From positions 1 to 8,243 of the forward strand of contig JAISXQ010000019.1 of the NCBI GenBank assembly GCA_031270425.1: a DNA stretch of 8,243 nucleotides, given 5' to 3'. Below, one piece after another: positions 1-6,258 of the stretch (its first letter is position 1; each line of letters opens with the position of its first letter). A model generated the notes under the pieces. It searched no databases. It saw only the letters and a list, made by a program, of their open reading frames with translations, and was not told the DNA's origin. Source of the stretch: Prevotellaceae bacterium. GTDB taxonomy: Bacteria > Bacteroidota > Bacteroidia > Bacteroidales > Paludibacteraceae. Made by a program: the position numbers and the translations under genes.

Positions 1-368
1 TCGCCGTAACTGACAATGGTGTCGATTATTTTGGTTGACATATCTTTTATCAAGTATATGCCTCTCAGGATATTGCTTAAATCCTGAAATTGTACCTCCA
101 CCTGTTGAACGACCGCTTCCTTTTTTCCTTCGGGAATGACTGTGTCGATAATTTCGAGATGCCTCCTGTACATTTGTTCGTACTCGGCGCGGTACGATTC
201 GTCGGCAGCCACCGCCAAATTTGCTGTTTTATAAAGCTGGTCGGTTATTCCCGATAGCGCCGATACGACCACCACAACAGGGACTTTTTCCGCTTCTACA
301 ATTTTTTTTAAGTTCCGAATACCCTGGACGGAACCTACGGATGTTCCTCCGAATTTTAATACTTTCAT
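1..368 (-). CDS. thrA: Aspartate kinase N-terminus, probably bifunctional ThrA (partial)
   Basis: Aspartate kinase phosphorylates L-aspartate with ATP, the first step toward threonine, methionine, lysine and isoleucine. Only the first 122 codons are inside the window; the rest lies beyond the left edge. The protein opens MKVLKFGGTSVGS, the family's N-terminal nucleotide/phosphate-binding signature with Lys5 as the expected catalytic lysine. A hydrophobic strand followed by SALSGITDQL (about residues 31-45) matches the next conserved kinase segment. The last visible residues, IVSYG, begin the (S)xGE motif. The stretch LRGIYLIKD (101-109) resembles, from memory, the bifunctional aspartokinase/homoserine dehydrogenase of Bacteroides. 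The C-terminal half is not visible, so a monofunctional LysC cannot be excluded. The start is the ATG at 368-366, directly before the signature. The gene lies downstream of proS on the same strand, but the 419-base gap suggests separate transcription. Confidence 0.85.
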   Translation of the reverse strand, partial: MKVLKFGGTSVGSVQGIRNLKKIVEAEKVPVVVVVSALSGITDQLYKTANLAVAADESYRAEYEQMYRRHLEIIDTVIPEGKKEAVVQQVEVQFQDLSNILRGIYLIKDMSTKIIDTIVSYG

Positions 369-388
369 TTAAGCAATCAATTACATAC

Positions 389-406
389 GTTATAAGGCTC
401 TATAAC
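389..406 (-). promoter_or_regulatory. Small hairpin in the aspartate kinase leader
   Basis: On the minus strand GTTATA (406-401) pairs perfectly with TATAAC (394-389) around a six-base loop, ending 20 bases before the kinase ATG. A second TTATA just upstream could compete for the same partner. The stem is AT-rich and weak, and no T-run follows, so it is not an intrinsic terminator. A role in controlling translation of the kinase is only a possibility. Confidence 0.25.
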
Positions 407-720
407 CGGTATAAGCTGAATCGTTTTTAGCGGCTTACTGCCTTCGGGTTGCAATATTAGTCATTTTTTAGCAAATAAAAATTGTCTTTTTAAGAAAAAA
501 GAGTTAAATGCTATCAATTCGATTAAAAATCTGGTGGTGGCGTAAAAAGAATTAAAGTTATGTTTTATAATCCTTGCCGGGACTTACGCTGCTACTGCAC
601 GAATCCTTTCGCATGGGCTTGTAACCAATATCGTCAACGTTAAGATAAATAAGGTAATGAGGTTACGGATAGATATTCGCGCGAACGTATTAAAAATCCG
701 TGTAAATTCGTAGAGTCCGT

Positions 721-751
721 TCCCGTCCCGATAGCTTATCGGGAATCGGGA
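721..751 (-). terminator. Long hairpin downstream of proS; terminator-like but no T-tract
   Basis: TCCCGATA (726-733) pairs perfectly with TATCGGGA (737-744) around a three-base loop. The stem continues with TCCCG (721-725) against CGGGA (747-751) after a two-base bulge, giving 13 pairs. It lies 37-67 bases past the proS stop, where a terminator is expected. On the minus strand no run of T follows, so classical intrinsic termination is doubtful. It could instead protect the mRNA 3' end or be part of a dispersed intergenic repeat. The structure itself is certain; the function is not. Confidence 0.4.
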
Positions 752-787
752 CTGTGTGCTAAAACACTTTTGAGGCAACTGTCTTTT

Positions 788-2269
788 TCAATAACTTCTT
801 GCAAAAACAACCCGCTGTTTTGACGGTTTTCCTGTTACCATGCAAACGCCCGGAGTTTTGTCGCCGTCCAAAGGAATACAACGGATGGTAGCTTTCGTTT
901 CGTTTTTAATCAATTCTTCCGTTTCGGGCGTGCCATCCCAATGGCAGAGCAGGAAGCCGCCTTTTTCGATTTCCGTTTTAAACTCGTCGTAGGAGTTTAC
1001 CTCGCGCGTTACCGAAGCGCGGTAATCGAATGCTTTTTTATAAATGTTGGCTTGTATATCTTTCAGTAAGTCTGCAACATACTCTTCAATATTTTCCACC
1101 GAAACGGTTTCTTTTGCCAGCGTATCGCGGCGGGCAACTTCTATCGTGCCGTTTTCGAGGTCGCGCGCGCCCATTGCCAGCCGTACCGGTACGCCTTTCA
1201 ATTCATATTCGGCGAATTTCCATCCGGGTTTTTTATTATCGCTGTCGTCGTATTTTACACTGACGCCCCGCGCTTTCAATTTTGCGCTTATTTCCGCCGC
1301 TTTTTCCGAAATGGTGTTCAGTTGTTCCTCATTCCGGTAAATAGGCACGATCACCACTTGATAGGGAGCCAATTTCGGAGGTAGCACTAATCCGTTGTCG
1401 TCGGAATGCGTCATGATTAAACCGCCGATTAATCGTGTAGAAACGCCCCACGAAGTAGCCCATACGTGTTCCAGTTCGTTATTTTTATTGACAAACGTAA
1501 CATCGAAAGCTTTTGCGAAATTTTGTCCCAAAAAGTGCGATGTTCCGGCTTGCAAGGCTTTTCCGTCCTGCATCAGCGCTTCGATGCAATAGGTTTCCAA
1601 GGCTCCGGCAAAACGCTCGTTCGCCGATTTCAATCCTTTCAGCACCGGCATTGCCATAAAGTTTTCGGCAAAGTCGGCATAAACGTCCAGCATGGTTTCG
1701 GCTTCTTTTATGGCTTCGGCTTCGGTAGCGTGGGCGGTGTGTCCTTCCTGCCAAAGAAATTCAGCGGTGCGCAGGAAAAGGCGTGTGCGCATTTCCCAGC
1801 GTACCACATTCGCCCACTGATTGCACAAAACAGGCAGGTCGCGGTAGGATTGTATCCAACCTTTATACGTGTTCCAAATAATAGTTTCGGACGTAGGACG
1901 GACGATAAGTTCTTCTTCCAACTTGGCGGCGGGATCGACCACAACACCCCGTCCGTCGGGGTCGTTTTTCAGGCGGTAGTGCGTAACAACGGCGCATTCT
2001 TTTGCGAATCCTTCCACATGGTCGGCTTCCTTGCTTAAAAAGGATTTTGGGATAAACAGCGGGAAATATGCGTTCACATGTCCGGTTTCCTTAAACATAC
2101 GGTCGAGTTCGCCCTGTATTTTTTCCCATATCGCATATCCGTAAGGTTTTATCACCATGCAGCCGCGCACCGCCGAGTTTTCCGCCATGTCGGCTTTCAA
2201 CACTAAATCATTGTACCATTGCGCGTAGTTTTCGCCGCGCGAAGTCAGTTCTTTTAATTCTTTTGCCAT
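788..2269 (-). CDS. proS: Prolyl-tRNA synthetase, archaeal/eukaryote type (ProS type 3)
   Basis: This cytoplasmic class II aminoacyl-tRNA synthetase charges tRNA-Pro with proline using ATP. It has 493 residues, the usual length of the short archaeal-like ProRS found in Bacteroidota. Visible landmarks are RPTSET (124-129), the motif 2 region RWEMRTR (157-163) with [10 protein letters not shown] (171-180), [10 protein letters not shown] (242-251) and motif 3 [11 protein letters not shown] (288-298). The anticodon-binding domain begins near [10 protein letters not shown] (301-310). The C-terminal domain ends in the characteristic RSY. Motifs 2 and 3 lie only about 130 residues apart, so the roughly 180-residue editing insertion of bacterial-type ProRS is absent. 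Most cysteines of the archaeal zinc site in the C-terminal domain are also missing (Cys476 in GVCMVTG remains). The start MAKELKEL matches my memory of Bacteroides ProS and has an A-rich leader. The gene is transcribed divergently from pepP. Confidence 0.97.
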   Translation of the reverse strand: MAKELKELTSRGENYAQWYNDLVLKADMAENSAVRGCMVIKPYGYAIWEKIQGELDRMFKETGHVNAYFPLFIPKSFLSKEADHVEGFAKECAVVTHYRLKNDPDGRGVVVDPAAKLEEELIVRPTSETIIWNTYKGWIQSYRDLPVLCNQWANVVRWEMRTRLFLRTAEFLWQEGHTAHATEAEAIKEAETMLDVYADFAENFMAMPVLKGLKSANERFAGALETYCIEALMQDGKALQAGTSHFLGQNFAKAFDVTFVNKNNELEHVWATSWGVSTRLIGGLIMTHSDDNGLVLPPKLAPYQVVIVPIYRNEEQLNTISEKAAEISAKLKARGVSVKYDDSDNKKPGWKFAEYELKGVPVRLAMGARDLENGTIEVARRDTLAKETVSVENIEEYVADLLKDIQANIYKKAFDYRASVTREVNSYDEFKTEIEKGGFLLCHWDGTPETEELIKNETKATIRCIPLDGDKTPGVCMVTGKPSKQRVVFARSY

Positions 2270-2298
2270 TGTTTTTTTTCTTTGTGAAAATTAGGAAT

Positions 2299-2317
2299 GC
2301 AAATTTAGTCAAATTTA
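2299..2317 (-). promoter_or_regulatory. Candidate duplicated -7 elements for proS
   Basis: On the minus strand TAAATTTG occurs twice, at 2317-2310 and 2307-2300. The copy nearer the gene is followed by C, giving a perfect match to the Bacteroidota -7 consensus TAnnTTTGc. That copy would start transcription about 22 bases before the proS ATG. No TTTG is found at the proper distance upstream; the nearest one (2323-2320) is only 12 bases away. The assignment therefore rests on the -7 match and on position. Confidence 0.5.
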
Positions 2318-2320
2318 GTC
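2301..2320. repeat. Perfect 10-base tandem duplication between proS and pepP
   Basis: AAATTTAGTC is repeated twice without a mismatch (2301-2310 and 2311-2320), and three bases of a third copy follow. The duplication lies in the middle of the 105-base divergent promoter region. Each copy, with the C before it, carries a minus-strand TAAATTTG element. The first copy also gives a plus-strand TTTA where the pepP -33 element should be. Confidence 0.9.
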
Positions 2321-2336
2321 AAAATACTTATCTTTG
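2304..2336 (+). promoter_or_regulatory. Candidate Bacteroidota promoter for pepP
   Basis: TATCTTTG (2329-2336) matches the -7 consensus TAnnTTTG exactly. TTTA (2304-2307), one base from the TTTG consensus, lies 21 bases upstream. Transcription would begin near 2342, giving a leader of about 33 bases to the ATG at 2375. The leader is A-rich and has no Shine-Dalgarno sequence. Confidence 0.6.
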
Positions 2337-2374
2337 TAGGAAAAACAAAAAAATGCTTCTGAATTTTTAAACAC

Positions 2375-4156
2375 ATGAGAACAATAACAGAACGCCTCGC
2401 CCAACTTCGCGAAGCGATGAAAAAAAACAGTATTTCGGCATGTATCATCCCCGGAACCGACCCGCATGCAAGTGAATATATTGCCGACCATTGGAAGGAA
2501 CGCGAATGGATTTCGGGTTTCAACGGCTCGGCGGGAACGGCGGTTGTAACCTTGGAAAAAGCCGCTTTATGGACGGATTCGCGCTATTTCTTGCAAGGGA
2601 GCGAACAGTTGCGGGGTACAGGCTTTGAACTGATGAAACAGGGACTGCCCGAAACCCTCGAAATCCTGCCTTGGCTGGCAACGCAGTTGAAAAGCGGTGA
2701 AAAAATCGGCGTTAATCCGCAGATGTTTTCTTTCAATGCTTACGGCGCGATGGAAACAGAATTGAAATTATACAACCTGCCGCTCGTTTCCGTTGATTTG
2801 ATTTCGCAGGTATGGACGGCGGACAGACCGCTTCTTCCGAAAAATCCCTTTTTTGTTTTCGATACAAAATATGCCGGAAAACCGGTCGTGGAAAAGTTAG
2901 CCCTTTTGCGCGAAGAAATAAAAAAAGCGCATGCCGGCGTTTTCGTTCTTTCTGCATTGGATGATATTGCCTGGCTCTACAATATCCGCGGAAACGATGT
3001 AGATTACAATCCGGTAACGATTGCATACGCTTTGGTGGACAACGAAAAAGCCGTATTGTTTATCGACCCGCGCAAGCTAAGGGACGAAACCCGCGCTTAC
3101 CTGAAAGAGCAAACAGTGGAATTAGCCGCTTACGATGAAATTTACGGAACGTTAAAAAATCTTCCGGCGGACAAAGCGGTATTAATTGACGGAGCGAAAC
3201 TGAACCGTTCGCTCTTTGAAGCCATTCCTCCGGCTTGTACGATTCGGAACGCCATGTCGCCCGTGTTCAAGTTGAAAAGTGTTAAGAACGAAACGGAAAT
3301 GAGCGGCGTCCGCCGTTCGATGATAAAGGACGGCGTCGCGCTGACGCGCTTCTTTATTTGGCTGGAAGAGCATGTTGCGGCAGGAAACCTGACGGAAATA
3401 AGCATTTCGGAAAAATTGTACGAATTCCGAAGTAAACAGGAAAACTTTGTCGGCGAAAGCTTCGGAACTATCGCCGGATATGCCGGACACGGCGCTATTG
3501 TGCATTACAAAGCCACGCCGCAGTCGGACGCAAAAATAAAGCCTGAAAATATATTGCTGCTCGATTCCGGCGCACAGTTTTTGGACGGCACAACCGACAT
3601 TACGCGCACCGTTGCGCTCGGCAGCCCGACCGCTTTGCAAAAAAGCGATTACACAAAAGTGTTGAAAGGACATATAGCGTTAGCTACGGCAATATTCCCC
3701 GCCGGTACGCGCGGTTCGCAATTGGACATTCTGGCACGCAAGGCGCTTTGGGACGATTGCTTGAATTACGGACACGGAACCGGACACGGGGTAGGGCATT
3801 TTCTTTGCGTACACGAAGGTCCGCAGAATATCCGCATGGACGAAAATCCTGTTACATTACAGCCGGGCATGATTATTTCGAACGAACCGGGCATGTACCG
3901 CGCCAACGAATACGGTATCCGCATCGAGAACCTTATACACGTCGTTCCGGCAAAGAAAACGGAGTTCGGACAATTCCTGCAATTTGAAACGCTGACCTTT
4001 TTCCCGATCGACAAAAATCTGATTGACAAAAGCTTGCTGACCGAAGCGGAAATCAACTGGTTCAACGATTATCACGGACGCGTTTATGATTCGCTTTCGC
4101 CCGGGTTGAATGAAACTGAACGCAAATGGCTGAAAGAAAAATGTGTGGAGTTGTAA
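2375..4156 (+). CDS. pepP: Xaa-Pro aminopeptidase, M24B family (aminopeptidase P)
   Basis: This predicted cytoplasmic metallopeptidase removes an N-terminal residue that precedes proline. Its 593 residues fit the long, three-domain aminopeptidase P found in Bacteroidota and eukaryotes, longer than the roughly 440 residues of E. coli PepP. Two creatinase-like N-terminal domains (about 1-150 and 155-300) precede the pita-bread catalytic domain (about 305-545) and a short C-terminal extension rich in W, D and Y. All five expected metal ligands are present: Asp397 (LLLDSG), Asp408 (TTDITRT), His471 (HGTGHGVGH), Glu504 (SNEPG) and Glu518 (GIRIEN). His467 and His480 fit the catalytic histidines. 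I see no signal peptide or membrane segment. The ATG at 2375 follows a candidate promoter, and a strong terminator lies after the stop, so it is probably transcribed alone. Confidence 0.95.
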   Translation: MRTITERLAQLREAMKKNSISACIIPGTDPHASEYIADHWKEREWISGFNGSAGTAVVTLEKAALWTDSRYFLQGSEQLRGTGFELMKQGLPETLEILPWLATQLKSGEKIGVNPQMFSFNAYGAMETELKLYNLPLVSVDLISQVWTADRPLLPKNPFFVFDTKYAGKPVVEKLALLREEIKKAHAGVFVLSALDDIAWLYNIRGNDVDYNPVTIAYALVDNEKAVLFIDPRKLRDETRAYLKEQTVELAAYDEIYGTLKNLPADKAVLIDGAKLNRSLFEAIPPACTIRNAMSPVFKLKSVKNETEMSGVRRSMIKDGVALTRFFIWLEEHVAAGNLTEISISEKLYEFRSKQENFVGESFGTIAGYAGHGAIVHYKATPQSDAKIKPENILLLDSGAQFLDGTTDITRTVALGSPTALQKSDYTKVLKGHIALATAIFPAGTRGSQLDILARKALWDDCLNYGHGTGHGVGHFLCVHEGPQNIRMDENPVTLQPGMIISNEPGMYRANEYGIRIENLIHVVPAKKTEFGQFLQFETLTFFPIDKNLIDKSLLTEAEINWFNDYHGRVYDSLSPGLNETERKWLKEKCVEL

Positions 4157-4185
4157 AATTTTAGCACGCAGACGACGCGGATGTT

Positions 4186-4201
4186 ACGGACTTACACGGA
4201 T
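4186..4201 (+). repeat. Intergenic repeat fragment ACGGAC-TTACACGGAT
   Basis: ACGGAC followed by TTACACGGAT lies 30 bases after the pepP stop. The same two words occur on the minus strand between thrA and proS (ACGGAC at 720-715 and TTACACGGAT at 705-696), there separated by nine bases. From memory, such strings are common between genes in Bacteroidota. Calling it decayed repeat is inference. Confidence 0.4.
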
Positions 4202-4213
4202 AAAAACAAAATC

Positions 4214-4255
4214 TAAAATTCGCACAAAACAACGTGTTCTGTGCGAATTTTATTT
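4214..4255 (+). terminator. Intrinsic terminator after pepP
   Basis: AAAATTCGCACA (4215-4226) pairs perfectly with TGTGCGAATTTT (4240-4251), and T4214-A4252 adds a thirteenth pair. The loop is 13 bases long. The right arm runs into TTTTATTT, giving a U-rich tail for plus-strand transcripts. It lies 57 bases past the pepP stop. The left flank is A-rich, so the hairpin could work in both directions, but no minus-strand gene ends here. Confidence 0.85.
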
Positions 4256-4284
4256 GTCGCGTCAACAAAAAATCTTACTTTTGC
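4253..4284 (+). promoter_or_regulatory. Bacteroidota promoter for the etfB-etfA-dehydrogenase operon
   Basis: TTTG (4253-4256), a 19-base spacer and TACTTTTGC (4276-4284) match the primary sigma-factor consensus TTTG-N19-TAnnTTTGc completely. Transcription should start near 4290, about 34 bases before the etfB ATG. The -33 element lies inside the T-rich tail of the pepP terminator, so the two signals share bases. No Shine-Dalgarno sequence precedes etfB; the leader is A-rich, as usual for this phylum. Confidence 0.8.
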
Positions 4285-4323
4285 CCTGAAAATCTAAAAT
4301 CGTAAAATCTAAGAATAATAAAT

Positions 4324-5196
4324 ATGAGTTTTAATATCATTGTTCTCGCTAAGCAAGTGCCTGATACGCGAAATGTAGGAAAAGATGCAATGAAAGCCGA
4401 CGGCACGGTGAACCGCGGCGCACTTCCCGCCATCTATAATCCCGAAGATTTGAATGCGTTGGAACAGGCTCTGCGCATTAAAGACAAATTTACCGGTACA
4501 AAAGTGCATGTATTAACCATGGGACCTGCCCGGGCTGCCGAAATTATCCGCGAAAGTCTGTACCGCGGCGCGGACGGCGGCTTTTTGTTGAGCGGTCGCG
4601 AGTTCGCGGGTTCCGATACGCTGGCAACTTCCTATGCCTTGGCTTGCGCCATCCGCAAAGTGGGCAGGGTGGATATGATTATCTGTGGTCGTCAGGCTAT
4701 CGACGGCGATACGGCGCAGGTAGGCCCGCAGGTAGCCGAAAAATTAGGCTTGCCGCAAATCACTTACGCCGAAGAAATAGTGGATATCAAAAGTAGTAGA
4801 ATAACCGTCAAACGCCGCTTGGAGCGTGGAGTTGAAACCGTAAAAGGATCGTTGCCGATGGTGATTACCGTAAACGGATCGGCGGCTCCCTGCCGTCCGC
4901 GCCACGCAAAATTAACGTTGAAATACAAACGCGCGACGACCTTATCGGAAAGACAGGCTTTAAATTCGGACTGTACCGAATTTTACGATACGCACCCCTG
5001 TTTGAATATTACCGAATGGGGCGCAGCCGACATCGAACACGAAGCGCAATGGCTCGGACTTTCAGGATCGCCCACCAAAGTGAAACAGATTGAAAGCGTT
5101 GTGTTTACGGCAAAAGAAAGCAAGCGACTAACAGCCTCTGATGGAGAAATAGAAAATTTGATGAAAGAATTAATCGCAAATCACACCATAGGCTAA
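4324..5196 (+). CDS. etfB: Electron transfer flavoprotein beta subunit (FixA/EtfB)
   Basis: EtfB is the small subunit of the EtfAB heterodimer that carries electrons between acyl-CoA dehydrogenases and other carriers. The 290 residues include the N-terminal KQVPDT (10-15), NPEDLNALEQAL (39-50), SDTLATSYAL (97-106) and the nucleotide-binding segment GRQAIDGDTAQVGP (122-135). The last is shared with clostridial Etfs whose beta subunit holds FAD instead of AMP. The C-terminal part (about 186-290) is longer than the roughly 250-260 residues of mitochondrial-type EtfB and contains SGSPTKVKQIESVVF (247-261). The ATG at 4324 gives an immediate family-type start and lies downstream of a strong promoter. 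It is first in an operon, with etfA following after 12 bases. EtfB identity is secure; the beta-site cofactor is inference. Confidence 0.96.
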   Translation: MSFNIIVLAKQVPDTRNVGKDAMKADGTVNRGALPAIYNPEDLNALEQALRIKDKFTGTKVHVLTMGPARAAEIIRESLYRGADGGFLLSGREFAGSDTLATSYALACAIRKVGRVDMIICGRQAIDGDTAQVGPQVAEKLGLPQITYAEEIVDIKSSRITVKRRLERGVETVKGSLPMVITVNGSAAPCRPRHAKLTLKYKRATTLSERQALNSDCTEFYDTHPCLNITEWGAADIEHEAQWLGLSGSPTKVKQIESVVFTAKESKRLTASDGEIENLMKELIANHTIG

Positions 5197-5208
5197 TCTT
5201 AAAACGAC

Positions 5209-6228
5209 ATGAACAACTTATTCGTATACCTCGAAATAGAAGACGGCGTTGTAGGCGACGTCAGTCTGGAATTATTAACCAAAGGGCGCAGGCTCGCCGA
5301 CGAATTAAAATGTAAATTGGAAGCTGTTGCCGCCGGTTATCAGTTAGACGGTGTTGGCGCACAGGTATTTCCTTACGGCGTAGATGTCTTGCACCTGGCG
5401 GACGACAAGGGTCTTTCGCCTTACACCTCATTGCCCCACACTTCTTTATTGGTAAACCTCTTCAAAGAAGAAAAACCGCAAATCGCCTTTATGGGCGCGA
5501 CAACTATCGGGCGCGATTTGGGTCCGCGCGTTTCTTCCGCTTTGTTCAGCGGTCTAACCGCCGACTGTACTTCGCTCGAAATAGGAAATTATGAGGACAG
5601 GAAAGCCGGAAAAACCTACGAAAACCTGCTGTATCAAATCCGCCCCGCCTTCGGGGGGAATATTGTAGCTACGATTGTGAATCCCGATTGCCGTCCGCAA
5701 ATGGCGACCGTTCGCGAAGGCGTAATGAAAAAAGAAATTTTCGACCCGAAGTACAAAGGCGAAACACGGAAATTGGACGTATCGAAATACGTTTCAAACA
5801 TTGATTTCGTAGTGGAAGTTATTGAGCGTCATATCGAAAAATCAAAAGTGAATATTAAATCCGCGCCCATTATTATTTCCGGAGGTTACGGAGTGGGCAG
5901 CGCGGACAACTTCAACTTGCTGTACGAACTTGCCGGCGTTTTGGGCGGCGAAGTCGGAGCTTCGCGAGCCGCAGTGGACGCCGGATTTGCCGAACACGAA
6001 CGCCAAATCGGTCAGACCGGCGTAACCGTCCGTCCGAAGTTGTATATCGCCTGCGGTATTTCGGGACAAATCCAGCACATTGCCGGTATGCAGGAAAGCG
6101 CCATGATTATTTCCATCAACAGCGACCCGCACGCCCCCATCAGCGCCATTGCCGACTATAATATTACCGGAACGATAGAAGAAGTAATACCGAAAATGAT
6201 TAAATATTATAAGAAAAACAGTAAATAA
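5209..6228 (+). CDS. etfA: Electron transfer flavoprotein alpha subunit (FixB/EtfA)
   Basis: EtfA is the large Etf subunit and binds the FAD that exchanges electrons with the dehydrogenase. Its 339 residues are normal for the family. The N-terminal alpha/beta domain (about 1-200) includes GRDLGPRVSS (101-110) and SGLTADCT (114-121). The C-terminal FAD domain (about 215-339) has SGGYGVGS (224-231), GASRAAVDAGF (250-260) with the FAD-tuning arginine Arg253, IGQTG (267-271), VRPKLYIACGISG (274-286) and QIQHIAGM (287-294). These closely resemble clostridial Bcd-associated EtfA. The usual SGGRG motif reads SGGYG here, with tyrosine at 227. The gene starts 12 bases after etfB and is followed after 30 bases by the dehydrogenase, so co-transcription is very likely. 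Confidence 0.96.
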   Translation: MNNLFVYLEIEDGVVGDVSLELLTKGRRLADELKCKLEAVAAGYQLDGVGAQVFPYGVDVLHLADDKGLSPYTSLPHTSLLVNLFKEEKPQIAFMGATTIGRDLGPRVSSALFSGLTADCTSLEIGNYEDRKAGKTYENLLYQIRPAFGGNIVATIVNPDCRPQMATVREGVMKKEIFDPKYKGETRKLDVSKYVSNIDFVVEVIERHIEKSKVNIKSAPIIISGGYGVGSADNFNLLYELAGVLGGEVGASRAAVDAGFAEHERQIGQTGVTVRPKLYIACGISGQIQHIAGMQESAMIISINSDPHAPISAIADYNITGTIEEVIPKMIKYYKKNSK

Positions 6229-6252
6229 CCCCCCTGCCCCTGAGGGGAGCTC
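6229..6252 (+). other. C/G-rich hairpin between etfA and the dehydrogenase gene
   Basis: The 30-base spacer begins with six C (6229-6234). CCCC (6237-6240) pairs with GGGG (6244-6247) around TGA, and GAGCTC (6247-6252) is a palindrome. The compact GC-rich element stands out in an otherwise AT-rich spacer. It has no T-tract and lies inside an operon, so it is not a normal terminator. It could tune the ratio of dehydrogenase to Etf or be a remnant of an intergenic repeat. Confidence 0.45.
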
Positions 6253-6258
6253 AAAATT

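Larger units (their letters stand above)
369..787. other. Intergenic region with no convincing gene
   Basis: This 419-base stretch between the aspartate kinase start and the proS stop is AT-rich in its left half. I see no protein-coding gene in it. It holds a small hairpin near the kinase start (389-406), a nine-codon reading frame on the minus strand (464-435), and a perfect palindrome TTCGCGCGAA (676-685). ACGGAT (665-670) can pair with ATCCGT (696-701), and a long hairpin lies at 721-751. The only TTTG-type -7 candidate toward the kinase on the minus strand is TTTATTTG (479-472), which lacks the conserved A at its second position. The kinase promoter is therefore not identified with confidence. 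Confidence 0.75.

Noticed and set aside
472..479. TTTATTTGC on the minus strand as the aspartate kinase promoter.
   Set aside because: It lacks the conserved A at the second position and has no upstream TTTG, so I left it as a mere candidate in the gap description.
584..778. A 64-codon minus-strand frame between thrA and proS.
   Set aside because: It overlaps a strong hairpin and several palindromic words, has no promoter, and ends as a low-complexity hydrophobic peptide without a recognisable family. It is better explained as intergenic repeat DNA.
1466..2038. A 190-codon plus-strand frame opposite proS.
   Set aside because: It is fully antisense to a clear prolyl-tRNA synthetase, and its protein has no recognisable family motif; codon bias of the real gene explains the open frame.
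3182..3673. A 163-codon minus-strand frame opposite pepP.
   Set aside because: It lies entirely inside the conserved pepP coding region and shows no domain or promoter.
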